Part shown: one piece after another, positions 43,529 through 53,595 of the stretch | How the letters are laid out: every line of letters starts with the position of its first letter | Numbering within the stretch: position 1 is the stretch's first letter | The notes under the pieces: model-generated | Databases searched by the model: none | Told to the model about the DNA's origin: nothing | What the model saw: only the letters and a program-made list of their open reading frames with translations | Made by a program: the position numbers and the translations under genes | Assembly: GCA_022559985.1 (NCBI GenBank) | Contig: JAFJTR010000111.1 | Span: forward strand, 23,238 to 87,237 | Direction of reading: 5' to 3' | DNA: 64,000 nt | From: Parastagonospora avenae f. sp. tritici 18332-5 | Lineage: Eukaryota > Ascomycota > Dothideomycetes > Pleosporales > Phaeosphaeriaceae

Positions 43529-45496
43529 TTAGTTGCGCAACCTAGTGTCTGTAATCGCATCATTGACCTTTCCACTGCATGGCTTAGCCACTGCCATCCC
43601 ATGTTGTGCTGCATTTCGCGCAACCTTGTTTCTGCGACGCCAAATGAATCTAGAATCCTCCGTTAGCAGATAGCATATCTCTGCACGAACAGACTTACAC
43701 AAGTGCGCAAGCAATAAGTGCCAGAATTGGTACTCCCAAGCCAACACCAACCCCGACACCTATCTTCTTGCCGTTACTCGTGGCCCCAGCATGATTTCCA
43801 TCCTTGGCATGCGTGGTATCTGCATTCGTAGCTTCGGGAGAGGCGGTATATCGGGTAGGACTTCCAGAGAGCGCCTGCATCGTGCCGACACGGGTTCCGA
43901 ACGGCTTCAAGCTTTCGATGCTGTCGAATGTGGAGGCTGGAAATGTTGGCTCAGCCCCAGACGGTACAGCGGTTGTGTGATACTTGGTGTAAGTAGTCTT
44001 GGTTGTCTTCTGCGTGGATGCGGGACAATTGACAACGCCGGATGACTGGCAGCTCACTCCGCTGGTGGTGATTTCGGAAGTCAAGGTCGTGGTGGACAGG
44101 TCTTTGCGTTCATTCGCCGCTACGGTAGTTTCAGATGGCGCGACAATTGGCGCCGCTGAGATTGCGCATCCCAGGGGAAGTGTCGATGTGAAGATAGCCG
44201 TAGAAGCTGTGATAACTGGACCAAATGTTTGCATGGGAACCCCAAGCAAAGGCACCTTGACTCCCACAGATGCATCAGCAATTGCACCCAACGCGAAATT
44301 GTATTCTTGTTCGACTTTCAGCTTGCAGTCCTTGTCGTTTGGCGCGTATGTGATGTTCGTGATGAAATCTGCAACGTGAGCCACCGAGGCCACTTCTATA
44401 CCAGCACGAACTTCAGGTCCGCCGGGAAGTTTTGCCTGGTGCTTCATTGGGAGCAATCTCTATGGCACAATGGATACCAATTCGCAAGATTGCTGCAATG
44501 CTGACTCCAGCAGTTTCGACAGTGACGGGAAGTAACTCAAACTGGCCGCCGTTGCTAAGCACTCGTCAGTCGGAGGCATTATAGCCAATGGTTCTGTGAA
44601 CACCCACAAGACCATGTCCGATACCTTGTCACCGAGAAGAGCGAGATCAAACGCAATCCCATCTTCGAGCTTGATGTGGAAGCCAGTGCTGATATCAATG
44701 CTATCCGTTGATTCTATCGACAGTATGAGTCCACAGCTGCAACTATTCCCAGTTGCAAGACGTTCCCGACTCTAACGCCGTGGGGCGACGTTGACGAGAA
44801 CAAGTTGATTTCACAAGCCACCCCATATGAGATCACAGTATTCAGCTCTAGGTACAGCTCCAAGTCGTCAAACTGAATCTTGAGATGATTCTCCAGTATC
44901 TCAGGCACAGTGAGATCGAACGCAAATGGGAACGTGGGGAGAGCCAAATCGGATGCATCGACACCATCCTGAGCTTTCGCTAGGACGCCCGAAGTGCAAA
45001 TCACCAGATAGTCCCCCAAAGATTCGGTCAAGTTTTGAACATTGTTGCTGATTGAACCTATCGTGGCATTCATCGCTTGTGCGACATTGAAATTGTCGTC
45101 CACGTCAAGATCGACCTTAGCGATGCCTTTGAAGTAGCAAGTCGTGCAGGTGACTGTCAAATTGCCCGTCCGATCAATATTGTTCTGCGACTGACCCTGG
45201 GGTTGCTACCTGAGCAGAAGTTAGTCATTGATGCGTCCCACGTTGATGAAAGCAGCTTACGCAGAAAGCAGAGTTGCTCCACTCCAGGCCTTTTCCAAGT
45301 TATGAGTGCTACTGAGATCCTCACGTTTATCTAGAGCGGCAACAGCTAGCTCTGATCTGATGACGGATATGATTTCGTCTGATGTAATACCAGGTGAGGT
45401 GCGAACTTGAGTGGCGGGATGCAACGCGGGGGATGACGGGGTGCAGACGACGAGGCTGAGCGCCAGGACCATAAGGATGCAATGTGAGTAGATCAT
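43529..45496 (-). CDS. secreted type I membrane protein, model frameshifted
   Basis: The ATG at 45496 starts a signal peptide (MIYSHCILMVLALSLVVC). A first intron lies near 45206-45256 (GTAAGC...ACTAAC...CTCAG), but its junction does not keep frame cleanly. The ectodomain includes TVTCTTCYFKGIAKVDLDVD and ESTDSIDISTGFHIKLEDG. A Thr/Ser stalk, a hydrophobic segment (GVGVGVGLGVPILALIACAL) and a last exon 43649-43529 follow, the last joined by a clean 49-bp intron (43650-43698) and giving a basic tail (WRRRNKVARNAA). Three further single-base frameshifts are needed, near 44750, 44565 and 44430, the last in an AAAA run. Either it is a recent pseudogene or the assembly has indel errors. The role is unknown; the layout suggests a cell-surface sensor-like protein. 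Confidence 0.55.
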
Positions 45497-45541
45497 CTCG
45501 ACTAAAAAATGAAATTGCTTCAGGTTTGGTGCCAAAATCAT

Positions 45542-46308
45542 CGTGGAGGAGATGAGCCTGTAAAGTACTCAATGCACCCCTGCAAAATTGGGGTCCTTTT
45601 CACAACATTGATCATGTTCGCCTGTTGCTGTCTCATGATAGCACCCAAGCGAGTACAACATGAGGACTGCTACGCCGCGAGAACGAATGGTAAGCCATTG
45701 GCTGCAAGGCTGTGCCACATAACGACATAGCCTTGCGTGCTGTGCCGGAAACGGAAATACATGAGCTTTTACACAGCCTTCATATAGCAACGCAGTTCGG
45801 GAGAGATTGGATGTTGAACGGGCGTCGTCAAGCTGGGTCCATTATCATTTGTTGCGGCATGCTCAGGACGTTGGTGGTGTAAAGAAGATGCGCCACAGAT
45901 AACGAGCGTTACACAACCTCCAAGAGTCATCATGTAGCAGTAGAGCAACACACAAAGCCGAAATTTTAGGACTCGAGAGTTCATGAAATCGGCTAAGGTG
46001 AAGTAAGATGCAATACGAAGCAACACGAGGGCTTCCACTTCCCCAGATAGGCTTGATAATTAGCACTAAACCCCATCCATAATCCAGGGTCTCATGCCAA
46101 GCGCAACGTCACTTGCATGTGCATCCCGAAACGCGACACTTTTGAAAGAATATTTACAAACCTCACGGCATAAAACAACCTACAAGTCCTCTCTTAGTAC
46201 AGAAGAAGCATCCGCTACCTCCCACGACCGCCTGTCTATACCTCTCATCCGCCCCAATCGCGCCCGCGCACCCAACCTTCTCCTCCCACACCTTCAGCTC
46301 TTACCACA
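45542..46308. other. intergenic, divergent promoter region
   Basis: This is the spacer between the minus-strand membrane protein and the plus-strand SNARE gene. A pyrimidine-rich stretch lies just upstream of 46309. There are no other features. Confidence 0.5.
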
Positions 46309-46960
46309 ATGTCGCAAGCCTACGAGCGCGAACAGTACGCCCCAAATCCCCACCCCAGAAACCATTCTCGATACTAACGCGCACCCAGACAAAACGACTC
46401 GCGCCTCTCGGACCTCGCCTCCAAAGTCTCCGCGCTGCGCGGCGTGACAATCGACATCTACGACAGCGCGCGCGACCAACATGTCATCGACAGTACCGTA
46501 CGTACCACCACCTCCACATATACATGTCTTCCTGGGCGCAAGATGTTTCTACACTGCAATACATGCTGGGATCTCCTAGACACGCCGCTGCTTGTCAAAA
46601 ACATGCACTTTGCCTGCCTGCATACGTCCTGCATCTACCCTTGCACTTGCCTCATCCTGGAACTCGCTGGATGCTTCTCAACATCTACACTCGAACTCTC
46701 TACCTCCCAACTTCCTCGCCTTACTCCTCGCCCTTCCTCTCTCCCATACCATATCCCAACTCCCATCTACTTGAATATGCGCTAATGTTCGCTCGCTGCA
46801 GTCCGAAACATTCTCCTCCTTCAGCACGTCGCTCAAGGGCAGCGCGGGGCGTTTGACGCGCATGGCGCAGAGCGGGAATAAAGTGGCGATATTCAAGCTT
46901 GCGGGCATGTTGGTCGGGGTTATTGTGGTGCTTTGGTGGGTTGGGAGCTGGTTTTTCTAG
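46309..46960 (+). CDS. SFT1: Golgi SNARE, Sft1/Bet1-like
   Basis: There are three exons, 46309-46334, 46389-46497 and 46802-46960, encoding 97 residues, the same size as yeast Sft1. Intron 1 is 54 bp (GTACGC...ACTAAC...CCCAG). Intron 2 is 304 bp (GTACGT...GCTAATG...CTGCAG), far longer than others here. The product has a short N-terminus (MSQAYEREQ), a SNARE-type heptad helix (LSDLASKVSALRGVTIDIYD ... VIDSTSETFSSFSTSLKGSA) with basic LTRMAQSGNK, and a C-terminal membrane anchor (LAGMLVGVIVVLWWVGSWFF). It is a Qc-type SNARE for intra-Golgi retrograde transport; Bet1 (ER-to-Golgi) is the alternative. Tail-to-tail with the ArfGAP gene 255 bp away. Confidence 0.88.
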
Positions 46961-47215
46961 ACTCCTCTCCCTTTCGGAGCAAGTGAATATATTTAGTGGA
47001 TTTGGTGTTGATATGGGATGTGCGAGGAGCATGGGCACGGGCATGGCGTTCTTGGGATCGCATTAGCGGGATAATTGTATATTTGACTTGATTGCGATAT
47101 GCGAGGGGTGATGATGCGCAATTCTCCGTTCATTCATTCATTCTTTCTCTCTTGGCTCGACTATATGTACAAACCCCCTCTTCCGGTATACAAATCCATC
47201 CAACCATCTCCCAAC

Positions 47216-47298
47216 CTACTCCCAAACATTCGAAAACAAATCATCGCTCCCCCCAAACCCACCCGCGAGCTTCGCCGTACCCTGATTCGTGGGCGCAT

Positions 47299-47340
<42 letters not shown>

Positions 47341-48949
47341 GCGCCGCACTACTCCACCCACCAAAGTCATCGTCCTGCGCAACAGCTGGCGCGCCCCAGC
47401 CCGGACTCTTCGGCGCGGCGGTGGTCGTCGCAGCAGGCTGGCTGGGTGCAGACGAGCCCCAGACGTCGTTACTTCCCCATGCGTCCATGTTGGAGAAGCC
47501 GCTGCTGTAGTTGGGCGCGGCGTGGGCTTGTGGTACGGGTGCCGAGGGCACGGCGGGCGATGTGAGGTTGAATGCGGAGTTCATGGGCGGGGAGGCTATA
47601 GGGTTAGCGGCTTTGGGGGCGGGTGCGGGCGCCGAGGGCATGGAGAGGTCGAGGAGGTCGCCGAGGCCGGAGGAGGATGGGGCGGGCTGGGATGGTGCTG
47701 GGGCGGAGAAGGCGGAGAAGCCGCCGCCGAGACCGCTGGATGGGCTGGTCGTGCGGTTTGTGTATGATGGTGTCTTGGGCTTGGAGTCGAAGAAGTTGCC
47801 ACCGCCGCCGAACATGTTGGAGGAGGAGGCGGTGGTGGGTGGGGACTTTGTGCCGGAGAAGCTGTCAAGGCCGGAGAAGGGCGATGCCTTGGGCGCTGGT
47901 TGCGCTGGTTGGTTGAACGACAAGCTGCTGAAGGCGTCGTTCATGCCGCCAAAGCCTGACTGTTGAGGCGAGGTCTGCCCCTGAGGAGATGCCATGGCAC
48001 CGAAAGATTCTTGCCGTGCATGTTGCTGGGGCTGCGGTGCTGCTGCTGGCTTTGAAGCATACAGTGAGAGGATGGACTGCTTGAGGTCGGGTCTTGAGGG
48101 CGCCGCAGAAGCAGCAGGGCCAGTGCTGGACGGCCTAGCAGGCTGCGACGCAGGTCCTCCACCCAAGAAATCCAGTCCCAGCAGCGAATCGCCTGCCTTT
48201 GTCTGTTTGGGTGGTGCGGCTTCGGCCTTTGGCGGGGCTGAGCGTACATTCGAAGGCGGTCCGGTGCTCGGTCGTGGAGGGGCCGGTGTGTCGTCGCCGA
48301 AGAGGTCGATGGTCTGCTGCTGTCTTGCTTGCGGTGGCGGTGCAGGCCGGCTTGAGCTTCCCGCCAAACGTTGCGATGCGGAGCGCTCTACCTGAACCTT
48401 TTCTTGCACCTTGCTCAATGGCTATGACATGTCAGTCGTGTTCCTCGAACCCTTGAAAGTGCCACAAACCAGGTCGTCATCGTCCGTCTCCAGGGTCGCA
48501 GGATCGGGTATGGGCCCGTCCATGGTCCAGCGCTTCGACTCATATTTTGTGCGAATGAAGTTCTCAATCTTTGCCTCGGACGGTACGTGTCCAGGCGCCA
48601 GTTTCGCCTCCCAGTACTTGTTCGCGCGCGCATTGCCCCACTTCAGCACGCTCTGCAGTTGCTCGTCGGTCCAGGTATCGAGGTCTACGGATTTAACTTT
48701 GCTGATATGCGTGCCCATGCCGCGGTGTATGCCAGAGCAGCGAATGCAGATGAAGACGCCCAGGTTCCAGCTTGCCCATCGTGGGTCTGTCGCAATATCA
48801 GCGCAATTCTCCACAGCATAGTATTATTACTCACGCTTGTTCCTCTTGCAGTCGGAGCATGTCTTATTGCCTTCGAGCTTCACGAGATTTTTCAAAGTCG
48901 CTCGATTCTGCTCAGCGCGATCAGCGGCAGGGTTGGGCCGCCGCGACAT
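47216..48949 (-). CDS. AGE2: ArfGAP, Age2-type
   Basis: There are three exons, 48949-48835, 48786-48470 and 48421-47216, giving 545 residues. Both introns are 48 bp (GTGAGT...CGACAG; GTTTGT...GACTGAC...ATAG). The N-terminal ArfGAP zinc finger is complete: Cys31/Cys34 (CSDC) and Cys52/Cys55 (CIRC), with HPRWASWNLGVF between and the arginine-finger segment IHRGMGTHISKVKSVDLD. The C-terminal 400 residues are Pro/Ala/Ser/Gln-rich with repeated FSG/FGG and GLGD motifs, which may bind clathrin adaptors. A 13-Thr run is encoded by a GTC microsatellite. It stimulates GTP hydrolysis on Arf1 at trans-Golgi/endosomal membranes. Confidence 0.92.
47301..47341 (+). repeat. (GTC)13 microsatellite inside AGE2
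   Basis: This is an uninterrupted trinucleotide run, read on the minus strand as consecutive ACG/ACC Thr codons near the ArfGAP C-terminus. The length is likely variable between isolates. Confidence 0.95.
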
Positions 48950-49397
48950 GGTGGGGTACGGGTCGTGTGATGCTGAGGGCCGTCGTATAGGGTCGCGAAT
49001 ACGAGAGCTGGATTTCTGGTGCAGCGGTGAAGTAACTGCGTGTTCACGTGTTGTTTTGAGGGTTGCGGTAAGAGAGTGTTGGGAGCTCACTTTATTCGAG
49101 CCCGAAACGTCCAATGCCCTCGCCATTGACGTTGATTGCTTGGCGCGACTAACCATGGGCCACCACCAGTCCTGCGCTACTCGAAGCCGGCCATAGCATG
49201 AAAAGAATTCATGACAGTGGTGTTGGTCCGTGGTACACATCATGTGGTAGCCTCACGTATGAATCACAGTTTGTAACCTGGTCGTGCCAGATATGCATGT
49301 GATTGCATTTAGAATTATGGCTGTGAGACGCCTAGCCGGGTATCAAAGGCGATGTTCTATATTATCATACATGAAAGTGCTCTCCTCCTCAGCATGC

Positions 49398-50120
49398 TCA
49401 AGCAGGACGAAACCTCCAGTCATCCCAGTCCTCGTCCTCAGAATCGCTACCGTCCTCGTCGTCGGCTGGATTCGGCGTTGGCGCAGCGACCTCGACATCG
49501 GTGACCTCTCCACGCTTTAATCGCAACGCCTCCCTCTGCTCTCGCAACCTCTTGACCCGCTCTTCGAGGCCCTCCATCTCCTCGAACTCATCTTCGAGAG
49601 CTCGTGCAGCGTCCTCTTTCTCGCCCTCCATTTCCTCGTCTCTCTGTGCTCGCTGTGCGCTCTGGTCTTCTCGTGACTGTGAAGCAATCTCAGCCGCAGT
49701 CATGGGCTTGGACTCAATTACGGCGCCTGACGCATAGTTGAGTGCAGTCTTTGGTGGTTCTTTCTGCATCTCGTTCATGAATGCATCTAGGTCGGCTTCG
49801 GCATTCGGGTCGAGTGGTGCAGCTTGTGGAGTCGGCTCTGGTATAGGCGCGTCGGGTGTGGATACGTCGTCCTGCGCTGTGGTGGGTGGCTCGAGTGTGC
49901 CTTCGTCGTCGACATTGGCGGCCCCAGCGTCGAAGAAACCGGCCGGGACACCGGCTTCCTCCTCTGTACGCGTCCGTTTCCGCTCCTCTGCACCGTCATC
50001 TACAGCTTTGCGCTTCTTCGAGATGGGTGCTGCTGCAGGAGCCGCCGACTGCTTCTGCGGCTTTTGCGTCTGCTGTCTTGCCGCCCGCTGCTGGCGGAGC
50101 AGTGATCGCACGTCCGCCAT
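49398..50120 (-). CDS. ZNF830/CCDC16-like nuclear protein
   Basis: This is an intronless 240-residue frame. The start MADVRSLLRQQRAARQQ and the C-terminal acidic/coiled-coil half (LEDEFEEMEGLEERVKRLRE then EDEDWDDWRFRPA) match the layout I associate with fungal ZNF830/CCDC16 proteins, linked to spliceosome/transcription complexes. Basic KKRKAVDD is a likely nuclear localisation signal. The C2H2 finger expected between the N-terminus and the NLS is absent, so either a short relative or a diverged homologue is present. It is divergent from BYE1, with starts 713 bp apart. Confidence 0.6.
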   Translation of the reverse strand: MADVRSLLRQQRAARQQTQKPQKQSAAPAAAPISKKRKAVDDGAEERKRTRTEEEAGVPAGFFDAGAANVDDEGTLEPPTTAQDDVSTPDAPIPEPTPQAAPLDPNAEADLDAFMNEMQKEPPKTALNYASGAVIESKPMTAAEIASQSREDQSAQRAQRDEEMEGEKEDAARALEDEFEEMEGLEERVKRLREQREALRLKRGEVTDVEVAAPTPNPADDEDGSDSEDEDWDDWRFRPA

Positions 50121-50832
50121 GGTGGAGTGGCAAAGTTCGTTGGTTCGAGTAAGGCAGTCGGAAGCTTCGAGAAGTGCTTAGCAATTGTGGTCGGCTGTGT
50201 AATGGTATTGCTGGTGTTCTGGTCTGGCAAATGTCTGGCGCGTCCAGGAATGACTTCAGAGCGCAAGGGTCCACGGCCGTTGCCTGCGGTTGGCTGTGCG
50301 GCTGTCGAGGTAGTTCAGCCGCTAAGTCGGCAAAACTGTCAAAGCTCCCGGTCCTGCCCACCTTCTCCTCACTAACGTCAACACCCACACGACACCCGCT
50401 GACTCTAACGGAGCCTGACCCAGCACCGCGCGCCACCACCATTCACATCTTCGCCGTCTCGCGCATGCTGTTGCGCATTCACTGCTGACTTTACGCGACC
50501 CATTGCCTGCCCTACGCGCTCACCGTTGCGTGAAAGCAGCTCTGGCCGGGAAGGTGCCGCACTTAGGCAGCTACGACCGCACACACGGGCAGTCGCACGA
50601 CGCATCGCGCCTTCTGCATAAAAAAGCAGCAGAGCAGGAGGTACTCATTGCGCTTGGTTTCTAGTTAGAGACGGTCTCAGTCTGTCCGCTCGCCCGCAGA
50701 GACAGGTCCGGGAGACGACCGGTGGCTTTTCCGTAGAGACATTTTTGAACTTGTTGCGTATTGCGCACATTGAATAAGCTGCATCCGTGGTCGCGTCTAC
50801 ATATCTGAGCCCATCACTCCGTGTCCTACACC

Positions 50833-53595
50833 ATGACCGGTAAGCAGACATCACCTACACGCCCGCGGACGTCGCATGCGTCACGTAGCCAGCCTGCGAA
50901 GACGACGACGACGACGACGACGAAGACGAAGACGCGCACCGCAGCCCCCCAACTACACATCGATGCTGATGCTGATTCCTCTGCTGCAGACGAAACACGG
51001 CGCTCCGGGCGCGCCAACAAGGGCCAGCACACCAAACTGCCCGACCTGCTCGATGAGCCCGCCGCGCCCAAGACCAAGGGCGCGGCCAAAGCCGACAGCA
51101 AGAAGGGCCACTCCAAGGCAAAGTCGGACACGCCCCGCGCGCAATCAGCCCAGTCGGAAGAGCAGGGCGACGAGGAAGACGATGCCATCATCCGCTGTGT
51201 TTGCGGCGACCAGCGCGACATCCGCGGCAGGCAAATGATATGCTGCGACAAATGCGAGGCCTGGCAGCACAACAAATGTTTGGGTTTGCCTGAGGGCGAC
51301 TTCTGGGAGGGCAAGAACTACTACTGCGAGCAATGCCACCCCCACGACCACCAGGAACTGCTCGCTGCCATGGCCCGTGGAGAGAAGCCGTGGGCGCGCA
51401 AGAAGGGCTCCAAGGGCAACAAGCCGCGCCCCAGCGACGTCAAGCCGGACGACAAGCCGCGAACACCACAGCCGTCGGTCAGTGTGCCGCCCTCGCCAGC
51501 AGCTGCCCCGCCGGTCCAGGAGCCCACACCCACGCCTGCGCCCCTCGCCGTGCAGACCCAGGACGCCTCCAACGGACATGCAGAGACCAAGGTGAGCAGC
51601 AGCCATACTTCTGTACTTCCTCCCTTCCCATTGACACTCCCGCAGGTCAAGAGCCAGCCACAGTCGCCGGCAGGTGAGAAGCGTCGCCACGAAGCGCCCG
51701 CTGAAAAGGCCAACGCGAGTAAGAAGCGTAGGAAGTCGAGCCAGCACCAGGAGAAGTCAGCGCCACCGACACCCACTGTGGGCGACATCGACAGCCTGCC
51801 GGCCACCCAGAAGCCCTTCGCAGAGAAGCTGCGCGATGTCTTGTCGCCCCTCATCAAGACTGCCTCGGATGCCAGGGGCTATCGCATCCCCGATGGTGAG
51901 ACCGCCACGTCCCTTGGAGCTCGACTGGCGTTCCAGCTCAACACTGCCGCCGTCGAGCACTATGGCGAGCCTACTACTGGAGACTCACCCTCGTCCATCC
52001 GTCTACGCGCCATCATATTCAACGCGAAGAAGAACCCCATCCTCGTTGACCGCCTCCTTTCTGGCAGCCTCAAGCCACAGGAGCTTGTCAGCATGCCAAC
52101 CGAAGAAATGGCAAGCGAGGACAAGCAGAAGGAGTTTGCCGCCATGCGTGAGGCCGCCGAGAAGCAGATGATCCTGACAGAGGAGCCCGGCCCCCGATTG
52201 CGAAAGACACACAAGGGCGAGGAGATTGTCGGCGAGGACAACTTTGACAGCCAAGAGTTCAAGCAACCCACGGTGCAGACCAGAGACAGCGCCACAGAAG
52301 ACGCACCGATGCAGTCGCCAATGAGCCACCGCCCTCCAGAGAGTCCAGCAGACGCAGCCCACCCATCAGTGGGAGACACTACAGGCACTCCGACTGATAG
52401 CGTGCGACGACCGTCTGCTAACTTCGACCTCAACGCCGTATTCGATAAAGTCCGCTCTCCCCAGCACGACCAGCAGACGTTCATGATACGACGACAGAGC
52501 TCTCTTCAGAACCAAGAAAAGTCGCACGCTGCTGTCGACGATGCAGATGTGGACCGCCTCCTCAAGGATGAAGACAACGATGTCGAGATGTCAGGCTATT
52601 CATCAGATCCGACCGTTTGCTGGCAGGGAACTGTCAGCATGCAGTCGATGCAGCCTTTCGATGCCGTTGCCCGATTTGTCGCAGGTGGCGACTTCGGCCA
52701 AGTGGTGCCGTGGAACAAGCTGCTAGCCAACGTCCTCTCCGTCCAAGGCCGCATCGAAAGCTCCAAGGGCGACGACTACATCCGCGGCATTGGCCACTCC
52801 GAGACATACGATGTTGCCGTCCTTGCCCTCAGCCCCGTGACCACCGACGGCCGAGGCGTCATGGACCACTTCTACCAGTACTTCCACTCCCGCGGCCGAT
52901 GGGGCGTGGTGCCAGTCGAAGACACCGGCGCCGGCATCATGCGCGATCTGTACATTATTCCTATCGAAGCAGGCGGCAGCAACCTCCCTCCGTTCATCGA
53001 CATGCTCGAATACTGCACCATCGAGACACCACGGAAAGAACACATGGTCCTGCTCGCCCTCGTCGCCAAGCTGCCCGAAGTCAAGCCTGAGCTCCCCGCA
53101 ACAGAACACTTCGAGCGTTTCCCAGCTCAAGACATTGCAGCAGCCCAAGTCGCGCACCAACAACCACCGCCACCTCAACAGCTCGGTCCCTCGCCGTCTC
53201 CAGTAACCCACAACCCCCACGCCCCACAGTACTCACCCATGGCCCCCTCCTTCCCACCCGCCCAACATCCTCAACAACAACAACAACAACAACAACAACA
53301 ACCTCCTCCAGGCTACTACCCCCAAGCAGCAGCCACCGCTCCTCCTCCCCCAGCGCACCACCAAATCCCCCGCGCCCTCGAGATCATGGGCCCGTACATT
53401 GACGCGCCCGTCATCGCCCACATCCTCGAGCAGAATCTGAATACCAATCAGGTGATTAGCGAACTCCAGATGATCAACCTCAGACATATTGTGGAGGAGC
53501 ATCCGGATGCACGGACGAATTTCGGCGTGTTGACGGATTTGTTGAGGAAGAATGGGAGTGGGGGACAGGGAGGGGGGCAGGGGCAGAGTGCGTAG
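50833..53595 (+). CDS. BYE1: Bye1-like transcription elongation regulator (PHD, TFIIS-M, SPOC)
   Basis: The product has about 920 residues from the ATG at 50833. Domain order: Thr-rich basic N-terminus (poly-Thr from an ACG run), a PHD finger (IIRCVCGDQRDIRG through CEQCHP, C4HC3), a Pro-rich linker, a TFIIS central-type domain (AEKLRDVLSPLIKTA ... ARLAFQLNTAAVEHY ... IFNAKKNPILVDRLL), an acidic linker and a SPOC domain (CWQGTVSMQSMQPFDAVARF ... MDHFYQYFHSRGRWGVVPVE). A Gln run and a final helical segment follow. A 54-bp segment at 51592-51645 (GTGAGC...TTGACAC...CGCAG) looks like an intron but keeps frame if retained. It probably binds RNA polymerase II and H3K4me3 chromatin. Confidence 0.9.
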   Translation: MTGKQTSPTRPRTSHASRSQPAKTTTTTTTKTKTRTAAPQLHIDADADSSAADETRRSGRANKGQHTKLPDLLDEPAAPKTKGAAKADSKKGHSKAKSDTPRAQSAQSEEQGDEEDDAIIRCVCGDQRDIRGRQMICCDKCEAWQHNKCLGLPEGDFWEGKNYYCEQCHPHDHQELLAAMARGEKPWARKKGSKGNKPRPSDVKPDDKPRTPQPSVSVPPSPAAAPPVQEPTPTPAPLAVQTQDASNGHAETKVSSSHTSVLPPFPLTLPQVKSQPQSPAGEKRRHEAPAEKANASKKRRKSSQHQEKSAPPTPTVGDIDSLPATQKPFAEKLRDVLSPLIKTASDARGYRIPDGETATSLGARLAFQLNTAAVEHYGEPTTGDSPSSIRLRAIIFNAKKNPILVDRLLSGSLKPQELVSMPTEEMASEDKQKEFAAMREAAEKQMILTEEPGPRLRKTHKGEEIVGEDNFDSQEFKQPTVQTRDSATEDAPMQSPMSHRPPESPADAAHPSVGDTTGTPTDSVRRPSANFDLNAVFDKVRSPQHDQQTFMIRRQSSLQNQEKSHAAVDDADVDRLLKDEDNDVEMSGYSSDPTVCWQGTVSMQSMQPFDAVARFVAGGDFGQVVPWNKLLANVLSVQGRIESSKGDDYIRGIGHSETYDVAVLALSPVTTDGRGVMDHFYQYFHSRGRWGVVPVEDTGAGIMRDLYIIPIEAGGSNLPPFIDMLEYCTIETPRKEHMVLLALVAKLPEVKPELPATEHFERFPAQDIAAAQVAHQQPPPPQQLGPSPSPVTHNPHAPQYSPMAPSFPPAQHPQQQQQQQQQQPPPGYYPQAAATAPPPPAHHQIPRALEIMGPYIDAPVIAHILEQNLNTNQVISELQMINLRHIVEEHPDARTNFGVLTDLLRKNGSGGQGGGQGQSA
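51592..51645 (+). other. probable 54-bp intron in BYE1, frame-neutral
   Basis: Donor AAG/GTGAGC, branch-like TTGACAC and acceptor CCGCAG have the size and signals of other introns here. Because 54 is divisible by three, the open frame hides it. Splicing would remove 18 residues from the linker after the PHD finger. Confidence 0.6.

Noticed and set aside
47099..47767. Arg-rich 222-residue plus-strand ORF
   Set aside because: It is the antisense shadow of the AGE2 exon; the poly-Arg run is the microsatellite read in another frame.
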